A stretch of DNA of 64,000 nucleotides, taken from positions 47,663 to 111,662 of the forward strand of contig CALLXD010000027.1 of assembly GCA_937766455.1 (NCBI GenBank), given 5' to 3'. The notes beneath the pieces were generated by a model. That model searched no databases. It was not told where the DNA came from and saw only the letters and a list, made by a program, of their open reading frames with translations. The DNA is from Vicinamibacterales bacterium (GTDB lineage Bacteria > Acidobacteriota > Vicinamibacteria > Vicinamibacterales > UBA8438). Positions 12,398 through 21,542 of the stretch are shown here, piece by piece; position 1 is the first letter of the stretch, and every line of letters starts with the position of its first letter. Both the position numbers and the translations under genes were made by a program.

Positions 12398-13036
12398 CTA
12401 CCGCGGCACGTAGTAGCGTGTCCCTTGGCCAATCAGGCGTACCTGCTTCAAGAGGTCGTCGATGGCGGGGTCACCCCACTCGAGGTCAATGTGTGAGGTT
12501 TCGACGACGAGGAGTGGCGTCGAGTTGTAGTGGAAGAAGAAGTGCGTGTACGCCTCATTCAGCTCACGCAGATACTCCGGTTCCGGCGGTACGTCGCCGG
12601 TTTCCTGGTATTCGCGGTCTCGCGCGGCAACCCGGCGTTGCAGGGTCTCAGTCGGCACCTGGAGGTAGATGACCAGATCCGGGGCCGCCACGTCAGCGGC
12701 GAGCAGATCGAAGAGACGCTGATAAATGAACAGTTCGTTGTCGTCCAGATTGAGGTAGGCGTAGATCTTGTCCTTGTCGAAGAGATAGTCGGACACGACC
12801 TGTTGGGCAAAGAGGCTGGACTGCCGCAATTCGACCTGTTGGCGATGGCGTCGCAGCAGCGAGAAGAGTTGGGCCTGGAACGCCGCGCCAGGCCGTCCGG
12901 CCGCGAAGTCGGCGAGGAACGGATTGTTCGTCTCGTCACGAACCACCGTGGCCTCAAGGCGAGCGCCCAGCCTGCGGCAGAGCGCAGTTTTTCCGGCGCC
13001 GATCGGGCCCTCGATCGCGATATGGCGGAACTCCAC
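12398..13036 (-). CDS. Deoxynucleoside kinase
   Basis: This is a P-loop kinase of the deoxyadenosine/deoxyguanosine kinase family, which phosphorylates salvaged deoxynucleosides. The N-terminus carries EGPIGAGKT; the ARDREY segment matches the family's DRE/lid region, and the protein is about 212 residues. The open frame runs to 13276, but homology begins at the GTG at 13036, which also lies 9 nt after a TATACT box. It is the first gene of the leftward dnk-accD-folC-lptD group, and 7 bp separate it from accD. Substrate preference is not readable. Confidence 0.85.
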   Translation of the reverse strand: MEFRHIAIEGPIGAGKTALCRRLGARLEATVVRDETNNPFLADFAAGRPGAAFQAQLFSLLRRHRQQVELRQSSLFAQQVVSDYLFDKDKIYAYLNLDDNELFIYQRLFDLLAADVAAPDLVIYLQVPTETLQRRVAARDREYQETGDVPPEPEYLRELNEAYTHFFFHYNSTPLLVVETSHIDLEWGDPAIDDLLKQVRLIGQGTRYYVPR

Positions 13037-13045
13037 CCTGGCGCG

Positions 13046-13051
13046 AGTATA
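13046..13051 (-). promoter_or_regulatory. -10 box (TATACT) of the dnk-accD-folC-lptD operon
   Basis: TATACT on the minus strand lies 9 nt before the GTG start at 13036. No clear -35 hexamer is seen at the usual spacing. If used, the operon mRNA would be leaderless or nearly so. Confidence 0.4.
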
Positions 13052-13150
13052 CCAGCCCGCCGGGCTCATCTCGGTCTTCCACCGCACGCGAATGCGGACG
13101 GGCCGCGTGATACGATGCGTCGACGGCACCCGTCGTTGCAACCGATTTTC

Positions 13151-15364
13151 ATGACTTCCGCTCGGTCCACCGGCGTGGTGTGTGTCCTGCTCGCAGGACT
13201 CACGTTTGTCGGATGCTCTGCGGCGCCACCGCCGGTGATCCTGCCGGACGCTCCGACCCTGGTGTCCTACGAGCAAAAGCTGGCGTGGATTCTGCAGCTT
13301 GAGGACCAGCGCCTGCTACGCGATCCGGCGCTACCTGCCCCTGAACCGCCGTCGTCGCCCCTCGCTCCCGTGCAGCCAGAAGCCACGCCCGCGTCGGTTC
13401 AGGACGGGGTATCGGAACCGGGTCTTCCGATGGTGCCGATGGTGCCGATGGTGCCGTCAGACGTCCCGGACTTGACGCGTCTCGCGCAAGACGCCAGTGC
13501 GGCAGTCCGCCGGCGGGCGGTTGTGGCGTTGGGCCGGGTGCGGCTCGCCGGCGGGGTCGGGACGGTCGTGGATGCGCTCTCTGACTCCCAGCGGGAAGTG
13601 CGGGAGAGCGCCGCCTTCGGGCTGGGGCTCATCGGCGACCCGATCGCCTCCGAGCCGCTGATTGACGCTTTGCGTGACGTGTCTCCCGTCGTGCAGGCGC
13701 GGGCCGCGCAGGCGCTGGCGCTGATTGGCGCGACCGATGCGGTCGATGCGATCCAGACGATGGTCGCGAGGCATGTGACCGAGGCCTACGCCGTCGACCC
13801 GGAGGACCTCGCGTATCCGCTCACCCCCCGCATCGAAGCGTTCCGTGCCGGTATCTATGCGCTGGCGTCTCTCGGAGCGTATGACGCGCTCGCGGCCACG
13901 GTGCTCACGGACGAGGGGGAGCCCATCCTGTGGTGGTGGCCCGTCGCCTACGCGCTCGGGCAAGTCGGCGACGTCCGAGCGGTGGGGCCATTGAGCACGC
14001 TGGTCGGCACCCAAGGGAGCATCGGCGTTGCCATGGCGGCGAAGGGGCTAGGCGCCTTGGGTGATCCCGCAGGACTGCCCGCACTGCTCGAGTTACTCGA
14101 TCTTCGGCGCCGCGACCTGCGCGTGGTGGTGAGCGCGGTGCGGGCGTTGGGTGAACTGGGAGACGTGACGGCGGCGCCGGCGCTCCGTCGGTTGCTGCTG
14201 ACACCGGACCTCGATCCGACGTTGTTGCTCGAACTGGTGGAGGCGCTGACTGCGGTAGGCGCGCGCGAGTCGACCGATATCATGATCGAGTTGGTGACCC
14301 ATCGGTCGCCGCGGTTGCGTGGGGCCGCCGTCCGGGGATTGGCCCAACTGGACCCCGATCTGTTTCTCGTGGTGCTGTCCGGGTTGCCCCAGGATCCCCA
14401 GTGGGAGGTGCGCGCAGAATTGGCCCGGGCCTTCGCGCTGGTAGCCCCGGACGTCGCCGCATTCCGGCTCACCATGCTGCTCGACGACCAGGACCGACGA
14501 GTCATTCCGGCCGTGCTGCGCGGACTGGTTGGGGTGGGTGCGCCAAATGCGGAGGAGGTCTTGCTCGCCCACTTGTTGGATGAAGATGTGGTCGTTCGCA
14601 AGACGGCAGCCGTGTTGCTCGGAGGCCTCGGGTCGCGGACGGCGGTCGAGCCACTTGCGGTTTCGTATCGGGCAGCGGCCGCCGACCCCTCCTATCTGGC
14701 TCGGGCCGCGGCGGTCGACAGTCTGGCCAAGATAGGTGGACCGCTTGCGCTCGACGTGCTCCGCGAGGCGTTGGACGATGCGGACTGGGCTGTCCGCCTG
14801 CGGGCCGCTGAACATCTCGCGATACTCGACCCGTCGACAGATGCCGAGACCGTCATTCGTCCCGCGCCATCGCGGTTTCCTGTCGAGGCGTATCAGGCTG
14901 CGGAACTGATTACCCCTTCCGTGTCTCCCCACGTCTTCATCGATACGGACCGGGGCACGATCCAGCTAGAACTCGCCGTCAATGAGGCTCCGCTGACCGC
15001 CGACAATTTCATGCGGCTCGCCCGCTCCGGCTTCTACAACGGACTGTTGATTCATCGCGTGGTGCCAAACTACGTCGTCCAGACTGGCGACCCGCGCAGT
15101 GACAGCGAGGGAGGACCGGGGTACACCATTCGCGACGAACTGAGTCCGCTGCCATATTTACGCGGTACGGTCGGGATGGCGCTCGATTGGGCCGATACCG
15201 GTGGCAGCCAGTTCTTTGTCGCGACGACACCGCAGCCGCAGCTGGATGGCCGGTATACCGCGTTTGCGCGGGTCATAGATGGAATGGACGTCGTCGACCA
15301 GTTGCAGGCAGGGGATGTCATCACGCAGGTGCGGGTCTGGGACGGCACGACGCCATCCGAATAG
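13151..15364 (+). CDS. HEAT-repeat lipoprotein with C-terminal cyclophilin-type peptidyl-prolyl isomerase
   Basis: This 737-residue protein begins with a lipoprotein signal (LTFVGC lipobox near residue 26). A Pro-rich linker with a PMV triplicate follows. About 500 residues of HEAT/PBS-like repeats come next, each with the pattern VR..A..ALG.(I/L)GD. The last ~165 residues form a cyclophilin domain with FYNGLLIHRV, VQTGDP and GSQFFV. It is likely anchored in the outer or inner membrane facing the periplasm, where the repeats bind a client and the isomerase assists folding. That role is inference. ATG 13151 is chosen because it gives the lipobox; the frame is open far upstream. It ends at a strong bidirectional terminator. 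Confidence 0.85.
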   Translation: MTSARSTGVVCVLLAGLTFVGCSAAPPPVILPDAPTLVSYEQKLAWILQLEDQRLLRDPALPAPEPPSSPLAPVQPEATPASVQDGVSEPGLPMVPMVPMVPSDVPDLTRLAQDASAAVRRRAVVALGRVRLAGGVGTVVDALSDSQREVRESAAFGLGLIGDPIASEPLIDALRDVSPVVQARAAQALALIGATDAVDAIQTMVARHVTEAYAVDPEDLAYPLTPRIEAFRAGIYALASLGAYDALAATVLTDEGEPILWWWPVAYALGQVGDVRAVGPLSTLVGTQGSIGVAMAAKGLGALGDPAGLPALLELLDLRRRDLRVVVSAVRALGELGDVTAAPALRRLLLTPDLDPTLLLELVEALTAVGARESTDIMIELVTHRSPRLRGAAVRGLAQLDPDLFLVVLSGLPQDPQWEVRAELARAFALVAPDVAAFRLTMLLDDQDRRVIPAVLRGLVGVGAPNAEEVLLAHLLDEDVVVRKTAAVLLGGLGSRTAVEPLAVSYRAAAADPSYLARAAAVDSLAKIGGPLALDVLREALDDADWAVRLRAAEHLAILDPSTDAETVIRPAPSRFPVEAYQAAELITPSVSPHVFIDTDRGTIQLELAVNEAPLTADNFMRLARSGFYNGLLIHRVVPNYVVQTGDPRSDSEGGPGYTIRDELSPLPYLRGTVGMALDWADTGGSQFFVATTPQPQLDGRYTAFARVIDGMDVVDQLQAGDVITQVRVWDGTTPSE
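13427..13453 (+). repeat. Three tandem copies of a 9-bp unit inside the HEAT lipoprotein gene
   Basis: CCGATGGTG occurs three times back to back. It encodes repeated Pro-Met-Val in the linker after the lipobox. Such a repeat can expand or contract in frame. Confidence 0.85.
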
Positions 15365-15381
15365 GCGACAGCGGGCGGTAC

Positions 15382-15416
15382 AAAAAAAAAGGGCGACTAC
15401 ATCGCCCTTTTTTTTT
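15382..15416. terminator. Bidirectional rho-independent terminator
   Basis: Nine A, GGGCGA, a CTACA loop, TCGCCC, then nine T. The structure is symmetrical and serves both the rightward HEAT lipoprotein gene and the leftward histone-like gene. Confidence 0.92.
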
Positions 15417-15431
15417 GGAATGCGGAAACGT

Positions 15432-15614
15432 TTAGCGCTTTTTCGCGCCCTTCTTGGCCGCGGCTTTCTTGACAACCTTCTTCACAGCCTTCTTCACAGC
15501 CTTCTTGGCTGCGGGCTTCTTAGCTGCGACCTTCTTCTTGGCCGCCGGCTTCTTCGCGGCCGCCTTCTTGACTACCTTCTTGACCGCCTTTTTCGCTGCT
15601 GCCTTCTTTGCCAT
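15432..15614 (-). CDS. Histone H1-like Ala/Lys-rich DNA-binding protein
   Basis: The 60-residue protein consists almost only of Lys, Ala, Val and Pro, in repeated AAKK, AVKK and PAAKK units that resemble the tail of eukaryotic histone H1 and bacterial Hc1/AlgP-like proteins. Such proteins bind DNA by charge and are thought to compact the nucleoid. No folded domain is visible. A strong promoter lies 90-120 bp upstream and a terminator directly downstream, so it is a single-gene transcript, probably well expressed. Confidence 0.8.
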   Translation of the reverse strand: MAKKAAAKKAVKKVVKKAAAKKPAAKKKVAAKKPAAKKAVKKAVKKVVKKAAAKKGAKKR

Positions 15615-15704
15615 TCGTCCTCCTCAGCACTGCGGAACTCAACCGTGCACCTGTGTTGAATCACAACAGGTAGCCTGAGCGTCCCACCCTCATACTAGAT
15701 GTAG

Positions 15705-15732
15705 ATTATGGGTGAGAAATTTGACGTGTCAA
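15705..15732 (-). promoter_or_regulatory. Sigma-70-type promoter of the histone-like gene
   Basis: On the minus strand: consensus TTGACA (15727-15732), a 16-nt spacer, CATAAT (15705-15710). It lies in the AT-richest stretch of this region and gives a leader of about 85 nt. Confidence 0.75.
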
Positions 15733-15803
15733 GCACAAATTTTCACAAAAGTCAAAACGCACGTCTGTATCTCACCCCGTTGTGTCTTCTATCGGTCGGA
15801 CGC

Positions 15804-16991
15804 CTACCCCTCAGTAGGTGTCTCTAGCGCGCTGGTGCGGGTCTCCTGTTTGTCGGCGTGACGCTCGACGGCCAGCTCAATGAGTCGGTCCAACATGTCC
15901 GCGTAAGGGACCCCGCTGGCCAACCACATCTTGGCGAACATGCTGATGGTCGTGAAACCGGGATGGGTATTGATCTCGTTGAGGAAGAGTCGGCCGTCGT
16001 CGCGCCCGAGGAGAAAGTCCACCCTCGCCATCCCAGCCGCATCGATGGCGAGGAAGGCATCGAGGGCCATGCGCTTGACCCTCTCGGCTTGGTCGGGGCT
16101 CAACTGCGCCGGGATGGTCGTGGTCGACCGGTCGTCGAGATACTTCGCTTCGAAGTCATAGAACTCGCGGGCGGTGGCGATCTCGCCGGGCACTGAGGCT
16201 TCTGGGATGTCGTTGCCGAGTACCGCGCACTCGATCTCCCGACAGGTTGTTACCGCCTCTTCCACCACAATCTTACGGTCGAACTGCGAGGCCAGGTCGA
16301 GCGCTGCGGGCAACGTGTCGGGTCCGGCAACCCGAGAGATGCCCACGCTTGACCCGAGATTGGCCGGCTTGACGAACATGGGGAAATGCAGTGCCGTCGC
16401 CAGGCGCGTCGCCGTGTCGGTGCGGTGCGCCCGCCATGTCCCCCGCAAGACGACTTGGTGTCGGACGATCGGGAGTCCGCGCGCCGCGAACAGTTCCTTC
16501 ATGACCGCCTTGTCCATGCCCACAGCGGCTGCCAGGACGCCGGACCCGACATACGGAATGTTGGCCAGCTCCAACAATCCTTGCAGGGTGCCGTCCTCTC
16601 CGTAGGGGCCGTGCACGATCGGGAAGATCACATCGAGGCCAAGCCCGTTGACGATGGCGTCACCAGTATGTTCGGTTCCGGCGTCACCCGACCCGCGTCG
16701 CTCAATCGTCAGCAAGGTCTCGTCACCCGGGTGCGCGACCAGGTGGACCTCGCGGGCCGCGCGTGTCCCGTGCGCCTGTTCGAGTCGGGCGTGCTCGATA
16801 GTCTGGGCGGCTGAGTCGAGAACCGGTGGCCGTTCCGCCAGTGTCCAGCGGCCATCCCGCCCGATTCTGAGCGCGACCGGCTCGTACCGATCTCGGTCGA
16901 GGTTCGCGAAGACCGAGGCCGCCGAGGCGAGCGAGACATCGTGCTCGCTTGAGCGACCGCCGTATACAACGCCGACGCGCAGGCGCTTCAC
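15804..16991 (-). CDS. ddl: D-alanine--D-alanine ligase
   Basis: Ddl joins two D-alanines for the peptidoglycan stem peptide. The 395-residue ATP-grasp enzyme has the N-terminal YGGRSSEHDVS motif, the HGPYGEDG segment, GSSVGISR in the ATP-grasp core and the C-terminal EINTHPGF metal/ATP motif. It is somewhat longer than E. coli DdlB (about 306), in line with DdlA-type enzymes. GTG 16991 is the start. It is divergent from tgt, with 83 bp between start codons. Confidence 0.94.
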   Translation of the reverse strand: MKRLRVGVVYGGRSSEHDVSLASAASVFANLDRDRYEPVALRIGRDGRWTLAERPPVLDSAAQTIEHARLEQAHGTRAAREVHLVAHPGDETLLTIERRGSGDAGTEHTGDAIVNGLGLDVIFPIVHGPYGEDGTLQGLLELANIPYVGSGVLAAAVGMDKAVMKELFAARGLPIVRHQVVLRGTWRAHRTDTATRLATALHFPMFVKPANLGSSVGISRVAGPDTLPAALDLASQFDRKIVVEEAVTTCREIECAVLGNDIPEASVPGEIATAREFYDFEAKYLDDRSTTTIPAQLSPDQAERVKRMALDAFLAIDAAGMARVDFLLGRDDGRLFLNEINTHPGFTTISMFAKMWLASGVPYADMLDRLIELAVERHADKQETRTSALETPTEG

Positions 16992-17062
16992 GAGGTGTGC
17001 ACCACCATAGGTTGATTGCCGAGGCGGGGAACGTTGAGGAACCTCTACGTTCCAACGCTGTG

Positions 17063-17068
17063 TAGTAT
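17063..17068 (+). promoter_or_regulatory. -10 box (TAGTAT) directly before tgt
   Basis: TAGTAT ends 6 nt before the GTG at 17075, the spacing expected when +1 is the first base of the start codon. No -35 consensus and no ribosome binding site are visible. Confidence 0.4.
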
Positions 17069-17074
17069 ACGGCA

Positions 17075-18238
17075 GTGTCTGAACGCTGCCCTTTTCAGGT
17101 TACCCATCGAGACGGCGCCGCGCGTGCCGGTGTACTCCAGACGCCACACGGTCGTGTCCAGACCCCCGCGTTCGCCCCAGTTGGCACGCGTGGCGCCGTC
17201 AAAGCGGTGACGCATCGCGACCTCGATGGCCTCGGCGTCGAGATGATTCTGGCCAACACGTACCATCTACACCTGCGTCCCGGTGCGCCACTCATCGGGC
17301 GCGCCGGAGGCGTGCATCGGTTTATTGGCTGGGACCGGCCGATGCTGACTGATAGCGGCGGGTATCAGGTATTTAGCCTTGGCGACCGCCGTACGATCGA
17401 CGAAGATGGGGTCTCGTTTCGGTCCCACCTCGACGGCAGTCTGCAGCGGTTGACGCCCGAGAGTGCGTCAGACATTCAGGCGCAGCTTGGTTCGGATATC
17501 GCGATGGTTTTCGACGAGTGCTCGAGCTATCCGGTCTCGGAAGCGGGCGCGAGAGATTCGATGGAGCGCACGTTACGGTGGGCGCGCCGAGGACGCGACC
17601 GCTTTCTCGAGACCAGCGAGCATCCGTCTCGTCTGGAGGGCCAGGTAACGAATGCCGGTCAGGCGCAGTTCGGTATTGTGCAGGGGGGCTCGTTCAAGGC
17701 CCTGCGGGACGAAAGCGCCCGGGACACGGTGTCCATAGGGTTCGACGGATTTGCGATCGGTGGTTTGAGTGTCGGCGAGCCGGTCGATGTCATGTACGAC
17801 GTTGTTTCTCATACCACGCCGATGCTGCCAGAGACCGGCGTGCGGTACCTCATGGGTACCGGGATGCCCGATGACCTGGTCGAATGTGTCGCGCGAGGCA
17901 TCGACCTGTTTGACTGCGTGCTACCTACTCGGAACGCTCGGAACGGGCAACTACTGACCCGGACCGGGCCCCTGTCGATCAAGAATGCGCGGTTTGCTGA
18001 GGATTCTCGCCCGCCCGATCCAGAGTGCGAGTGCTACACCTGCCGCCGGTTTTCACGCGCGTATCTCAGGTATCTGTTCGTGGCCGGGGAAATGTCCGCA
18101 AGCACCCTTAACACGCTCCATAACATACACTTCTACCTTGACACGATGCGTCGAATAAGAGAGGCTATCATGTTGGGCTCGTTCGATACGTTCCGGCAGC
18201 GTTTTCACGAGACGTTCTCTCGTCGGCCCAGAGCGTAG
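17075..18238 (+). CDS. tgt: tRNA-guanine transglycosylase
   Basis: Tgt swaps guanine-34 for preQ1 in tRNAs with GUN anticodons, in queuosine synthesis. The 387-residue protein has the catalytic Asp in TDSGGYQVF at about residue 93. The zinc ligands CxCxxC lie at about 318, 320 and 323, with a histidine about 30 residues on. The usual tgt-yajC-secD-secF gene order follows directly, as in many bacteria. GTG 17075 is chosen from the family N-terminus; no in-frame alternative nearby is better. Confidence 0.95.
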   Translation: MSERCPFQVTHRDGAARAGVLQTPHGRVQTPAFAPVGTRGAVKAVTHRDLDGLGVEMILANTYHLHLRPGAPLIGRAGGVHRFIGWDRPMLTDSGGYQVFSLGDRRTIDEDGVSFRSHLDGSLQRLTPESASDIQAQLGSDIAMVFDECSSYPVSEAGARDSMERTLRWARRGRDRFLETSEHPSRLEGQVTNAGQAQFGIVQGGSFKALRDESARDTVSIGFDGFAIGGLSVGEPVDVMYDVVSHTTPMLPETGVRYLMGTGMPDDLVECVARGIDLFDCVLPTRNARNGQLLTRTGPLSIKNARFAEDSRPPDPECECYTCRRFSRAYLRYLFVAGEMSASTLNTLHNIHFYLDTMRRIREAIMLGSFDTFRQRFHETFSRRPRA

Positions 18239-18258
18239 GCCCGAATACTCAGAAGACT

Positions 18259-18606
18259 ATGCCTTTTGCTTTGTCTGTCGTGTTTGCCATGTCCCCTCCT
18301 GCGCAAGGCGCGAGCGGGCCGGTGTGGGTGCAGTTTCTGCCCTTCGCGCTGATTCTCGCGATCTTCTACTTCATCATCTTGATGCCGATGCGAAAGCGGC
18401 AGAAGAAAGTAGCGGAATTCAGGGAGGCGTTGAAAGTGGGCGACAAGGTCATCACGACGAGCGGCCTCTACGGCAGCATCACGAAGTTGAACGACCGTTC
18501 CGTGCAGTTGCAGATTGCTGACAAGGTGCGGGTCGAGGTGTCGCGCGCGGCAGTGGGTGGCTTGCAAGGGGAAGAGCCGGTCGTGGAAGATGCCGCGTCA
18601 ATGTAG
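18259..18606 (+). CDS. yajC: Preprotein translocase subunit YajC
   Basis: YajC is a small single-span membrane partner of SecDF. The 115-residue protein has an N-terminal signal-like segment, a transmembrane helix (FLPFALILAIFYFIIL), then the conserved basic RKRQKK and a soluble KVGDKVITTSG domain. It lies 20 bp after tgt and before secD. Confidence 0.93.
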   Translation: MPFALSVVFAMSPPAQGASGPVWVQFLPFALILAIFYFIILMPMRKRQKKVAEFREALKVGDKVITTSGLYGSITKLNDRSVQLQIADKVRVEVSRAAVGGLQGEEPVVEDAASM

Positions 18607-18701
18607 CTCGATGTAGCCTGATGTAGAACGACGCGCCCTCCTCACACGAGACACGAGACGGTAGACAAGACGGCGGGATACGAGAACGCCCACAACGAGC
18701 C

Positions 18702-20270
18702 ATGGCCAAGAATTTACGCTGGAAGCTGCTGACGATCGCCGCGGTGGTCGTCGCCGCCCTCTTCGCCGTGTATCCACCCGAGGATTCGATCCGGCTCGGT
18801 CTGGATCTCAGCGGTGGCGTGCATATGGTGCTGCAGGTGCAGACCGACGACGCGCTGCTCGTGGAGTCGGAGACCAGCGCCGAACAACTGAACGAGCAGG
18901 CCGGTCTCAGCGGCATTACGCTCGGATCATCAGCGGCGGTCTCTCCCACCGAGATTCAAGTCGCGGGGGTGCCACCCGATCGAGATCAGGAATTTCGGAC
19001 GATCGCGGACGACCTCATTGGCGTGCTCTACACCCGCGAATCTCGGCCAAACGGTGCCTACACGTTTCGGATGGATCCCGGCGTCGAGCGCGTGCGTCGC
19101 GATGAGTCGGTGCGGCAGGCGTTGCAGACCATCGCCCGTCGTGTAGACGAGTTGGGAGTCGCGGAGCCGGTGGTCACACCATACGGCGGCTCCGGCAGTG
19201 AGCAGATTCTGGTGCAACTGCCCGGTGTGGAGGATGTTGCCGGCGCCAAGGAGATCATCCGCTCGACCGGGCTCTTGGAACTGAAGCTGGTGGAGGAGGG
19301 CCCCGCCCCCAGCCGCGAGTTTCTCCTGCAGACCCGTAACGGCGTCGTGCCGGCGGACATGGAGGTGATCACCGGCCTCGACCAGTCCCTGGGTGGTGTC
19401 GGCGGCGCACAGGTCTCCTATTTGGTGCGGCGCGTGGCGCCGGTCACGGGTCGTGACTTGCGCAACGCTCGACCCACGATCGACGAATTCAACCAGCCGG
19501 CCATCAGTTTTTCCTTCACGCGGGACGGTGCACGGAAGTTTGGGAACTTCACCGGCTCTAATCTCGGCCGGAACCTGGCCATCATCATGGACGGCGAGGT
19601 CTATTCAGCACCGACGATCCAGTCTCGGATTTCGGATGAGGGCCGGATTACCGGTAACTTCACGAGCGCCGAAGCTGCCGATTTGGCCTTGATTCTGCGG
19701 TCCGGCGCCTTGCCGGCGTCGCTGACGTATCTGGAAGAGCGCACGATCGGTCCGCAGCTCGGTGCTGACTCCATTCGTGCGGGTGTGACGGCGTCGATCG
19801 CCGGGCTGGTCCTCGTCGCGCTGTTCATGCTCGCGTATTACCGGCTGTCAGGTATCAACGCGGTCGTGGCCGTGGCGCTCAACCTGTTGATTCTCTTGGC
19901 CTGCATGTCTTACGTTCGGGCCGTGTTGACGCTCCCGGGTATTGCCGGGTTCATCCTGACGATCGGTATGGGGGTCGACTCGAACGTGCTTATTTTTGAA
20001 CGGATCAAGGAGGAACTGGTCTCCGCCCGCGGGGTGCGTGCGGCGGTGTCAGCCGGGTTCGACCGGGTCTTTCTGACTATCGTCGATACCCATATCGCCT
20101 CACTGATCGCGGCCGCTTTCTTGTTCCAGTTCGGGTCCGGGCCGATCAAGGGATTTGCGACGACCCTCTTCTTCGGGCTGGTGGCAAACGTGTTCACGGC
20201 CGTCTTTGTGTCCCGGACAATGTTCGAAGCGGTACTGACCCGTCGCCGAGAACCGACGCTGAGCATCTAG
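18702..20270 (+). CDS. secD: Protein translocase subunit SecD
   Basis: SecD uses the proton gradient to help pull exported proteins through SecYEG on the periplasmic side. The 522-residue protein has the first transmembrane helix at residues about 8-22, the GLDLSGG motif, a large periplasmic P1 region, and a C-terminal bundle of five helices with GFILTIGMGVDSNVLIFERIKEE-type motifs. secF follows after 53 bp. Confidence 0.96.
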   Translation: MAKNLRWKLLTIAAVVVAALFAVYPPEDSIRLGLDLSGGVHMVLQVQTDDALLVESETSAEQLNEQAGLSGITLGSSAAVSPTEIQVAGVPPDRDQEFRTIADDLIGVLYTRESRPNGAYTFRMDPGVERVRRDESVRQALQTIARRVDELGVAEPVVTPYGGSGSEQILVQLPGVEDVAGAKEIIRSTGLLELKLVEEGPAPSREFLLQTRNGVVPADMEVITGLDQSLGGVGGAQVSYLVRRVAPVTGRDLRNARPTIDEFNQPAISFSFTRDGARKFGNFTGSNLGRNLAIIMDGEVYSAPTIQSRISDEGRITGNFTSAEAADLALILRSGALPASLTYLEERTIGPQLGADSIRAGVTASIAGLVLVALFMLAYYRLSGINAVVAVALNLLILLACMSYVRAVLTLPGIAGFILTIGMGVDSNVLIFERIKEELVSARGVRAAVSAGFDRVFLTIVDTHIASLIAAAFLFQFGSGPIKGFATTLFFGLVANVFTAVFVSRTMFEAVLTRRREPTLSI

Positions 20271-20323
20271 GGCTGAGCCTTCAGTTTTAACGCTCCCAAC
20301 CAATCAGGACGCGAAACGCGCGC

Positions 20324-21316
20324 ATGGCCATTTTCAAGAACCCCAAGTTCGATTTCCTCAAGTGGCGCTGGCCTGCGGTGGGTCTGTCGTTGGTGATCAT
20401 CGCGAGCGGTGCGGTCGCAATTGCGGTGCAGGGTGGTCTGGCGCTGGGGATTGACTTCTCAGGCGGCACGATCCTCATCCTCCAGTTCGACTCGCCGGTC
20501 ACGCAGGAGACCTTGCGCGGTGCCATCGGCGAGGTCGTCGAGGAGAGTGTCGTTCAGGATTCGGGCGATCCGAGCGACAACACCGTCATGATCCGCTTGC
20601 CCCAGGGTGGGGCCGAGCAAGGTACCAGCCTGGAGGACGGTGCCACTGCGGTGTTGGAGGCCGTCAGCCAAAGTAGTGCCGGCGAGTTCACGGTCGTGCG
20701 TCGGGATTTGGTCGGGCCGATCATCGGCGAGGAATTGAAGCGGCGCGGTGTGTATGCCTTCGTCTTCGCCATGTTGGGGATCCTCGTCTACATCGGGCTC
20801 CGGTTCCGGTTCAGTTTCGCGGTTGGCGCCATCATCGCGGTTGCGCACGACATTCTGATCACCTTGGCGTTGCTCACGTTCTTCGGGTACGACCTGTCGC
20901 TCAATGTGGTGGCCGCCATGCTGACCATCACGGGGTATTCGGTGAACGACTCCATCGTGGTCTTCGATCGAGTGCGCGAGAATATGCGCCGGATGCGGCG
21001 CGACTCATTCGACACACTGGTCAACACGAGCATCAACCAAACGCTGAGTCGCACCGTCATTACTTCCGGCACGACGGCGTTCGCCGCCCTGGCGTTGTTT
21101 CTCGCTGGCGGCGAGGTGCTGGAGGGGTTTGCTTTCACGATACTGGTTGGCGTCGTCAGCGGCACATATTCGACCATCTTCATCGCGGCTGCCGCAGCCA
21201 TCGTGATCAGCGAGCGTCGCGCTGCCCGGCGGTCTCAGCACGTCTCGGGCGGCGACCAGGCGACTTCGAAGCCCAAGCGGCGGGCGAAGAAGGCTCGCAC
21301 CCGGGCACGCGCGTAG
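20324..21316 (+). CDS. secF: Protein translocase subunit SecF
   Basis: SecF is the partner of SecD. The 330-residue protein has the first helix, the GIDFSGGT motif, the periplasmic domain, five further helices with the signature YSVNDSIVVFDRVREN, and a basic C-terminal tail rich in Lys/Arg. It closes the tgt-yajC-secD-secF run. About 225 bp of DNA without a supported gene follow before uppP. Confidence 0.96.
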   Translation: MAIFKNPKFDFLKWRWPAVGLSLVIIASGAVAIAVQGGLALGIDFSGGTILILQFDSPVTQETLRGAIGEVVEESVVQDSGDPSDNTVMIRLPQGGAEQGTSLEDGATAVLEAVSQSSAGEFTVVRRDLVGPIIGEELKRRGVYAFVFAMLGILVYIGLRFRFSFAVGAIIAVAHDILITLALLTFFGYDLSLNVVAAMLTITGYSVNDSIVVFDRVRENMRRMRRDSFDTLVNTSINQTLSRTVITSGTTAFAALALFLAGGEVLEGFAFTILVGVVSGTYSTIFIAAAAAIVISERRAARRSQHVSGGDQATSKPKRRAKKARTRARA

Positions 21317-21542
21317 GTGAGCCCGAGGGCACGCGCGGCAGCTGATACCACGAGATGGCCCACGCCGGGCGTTGCCCCGGGCCACGAGGCCGCGCGGACA
21401 GCAGAATAATGCGTACGACGAGTGTGACGCGTCTCGCTGCGACTCAGGTCGGCCAGCGATGGCTTTCGTGTACGCCCACGCACCTCTGTCCGCCCTATCC
21501 ATGGCGTCGTCGGCAAACGGCGTCGCGCACGACGTCCCTTCA

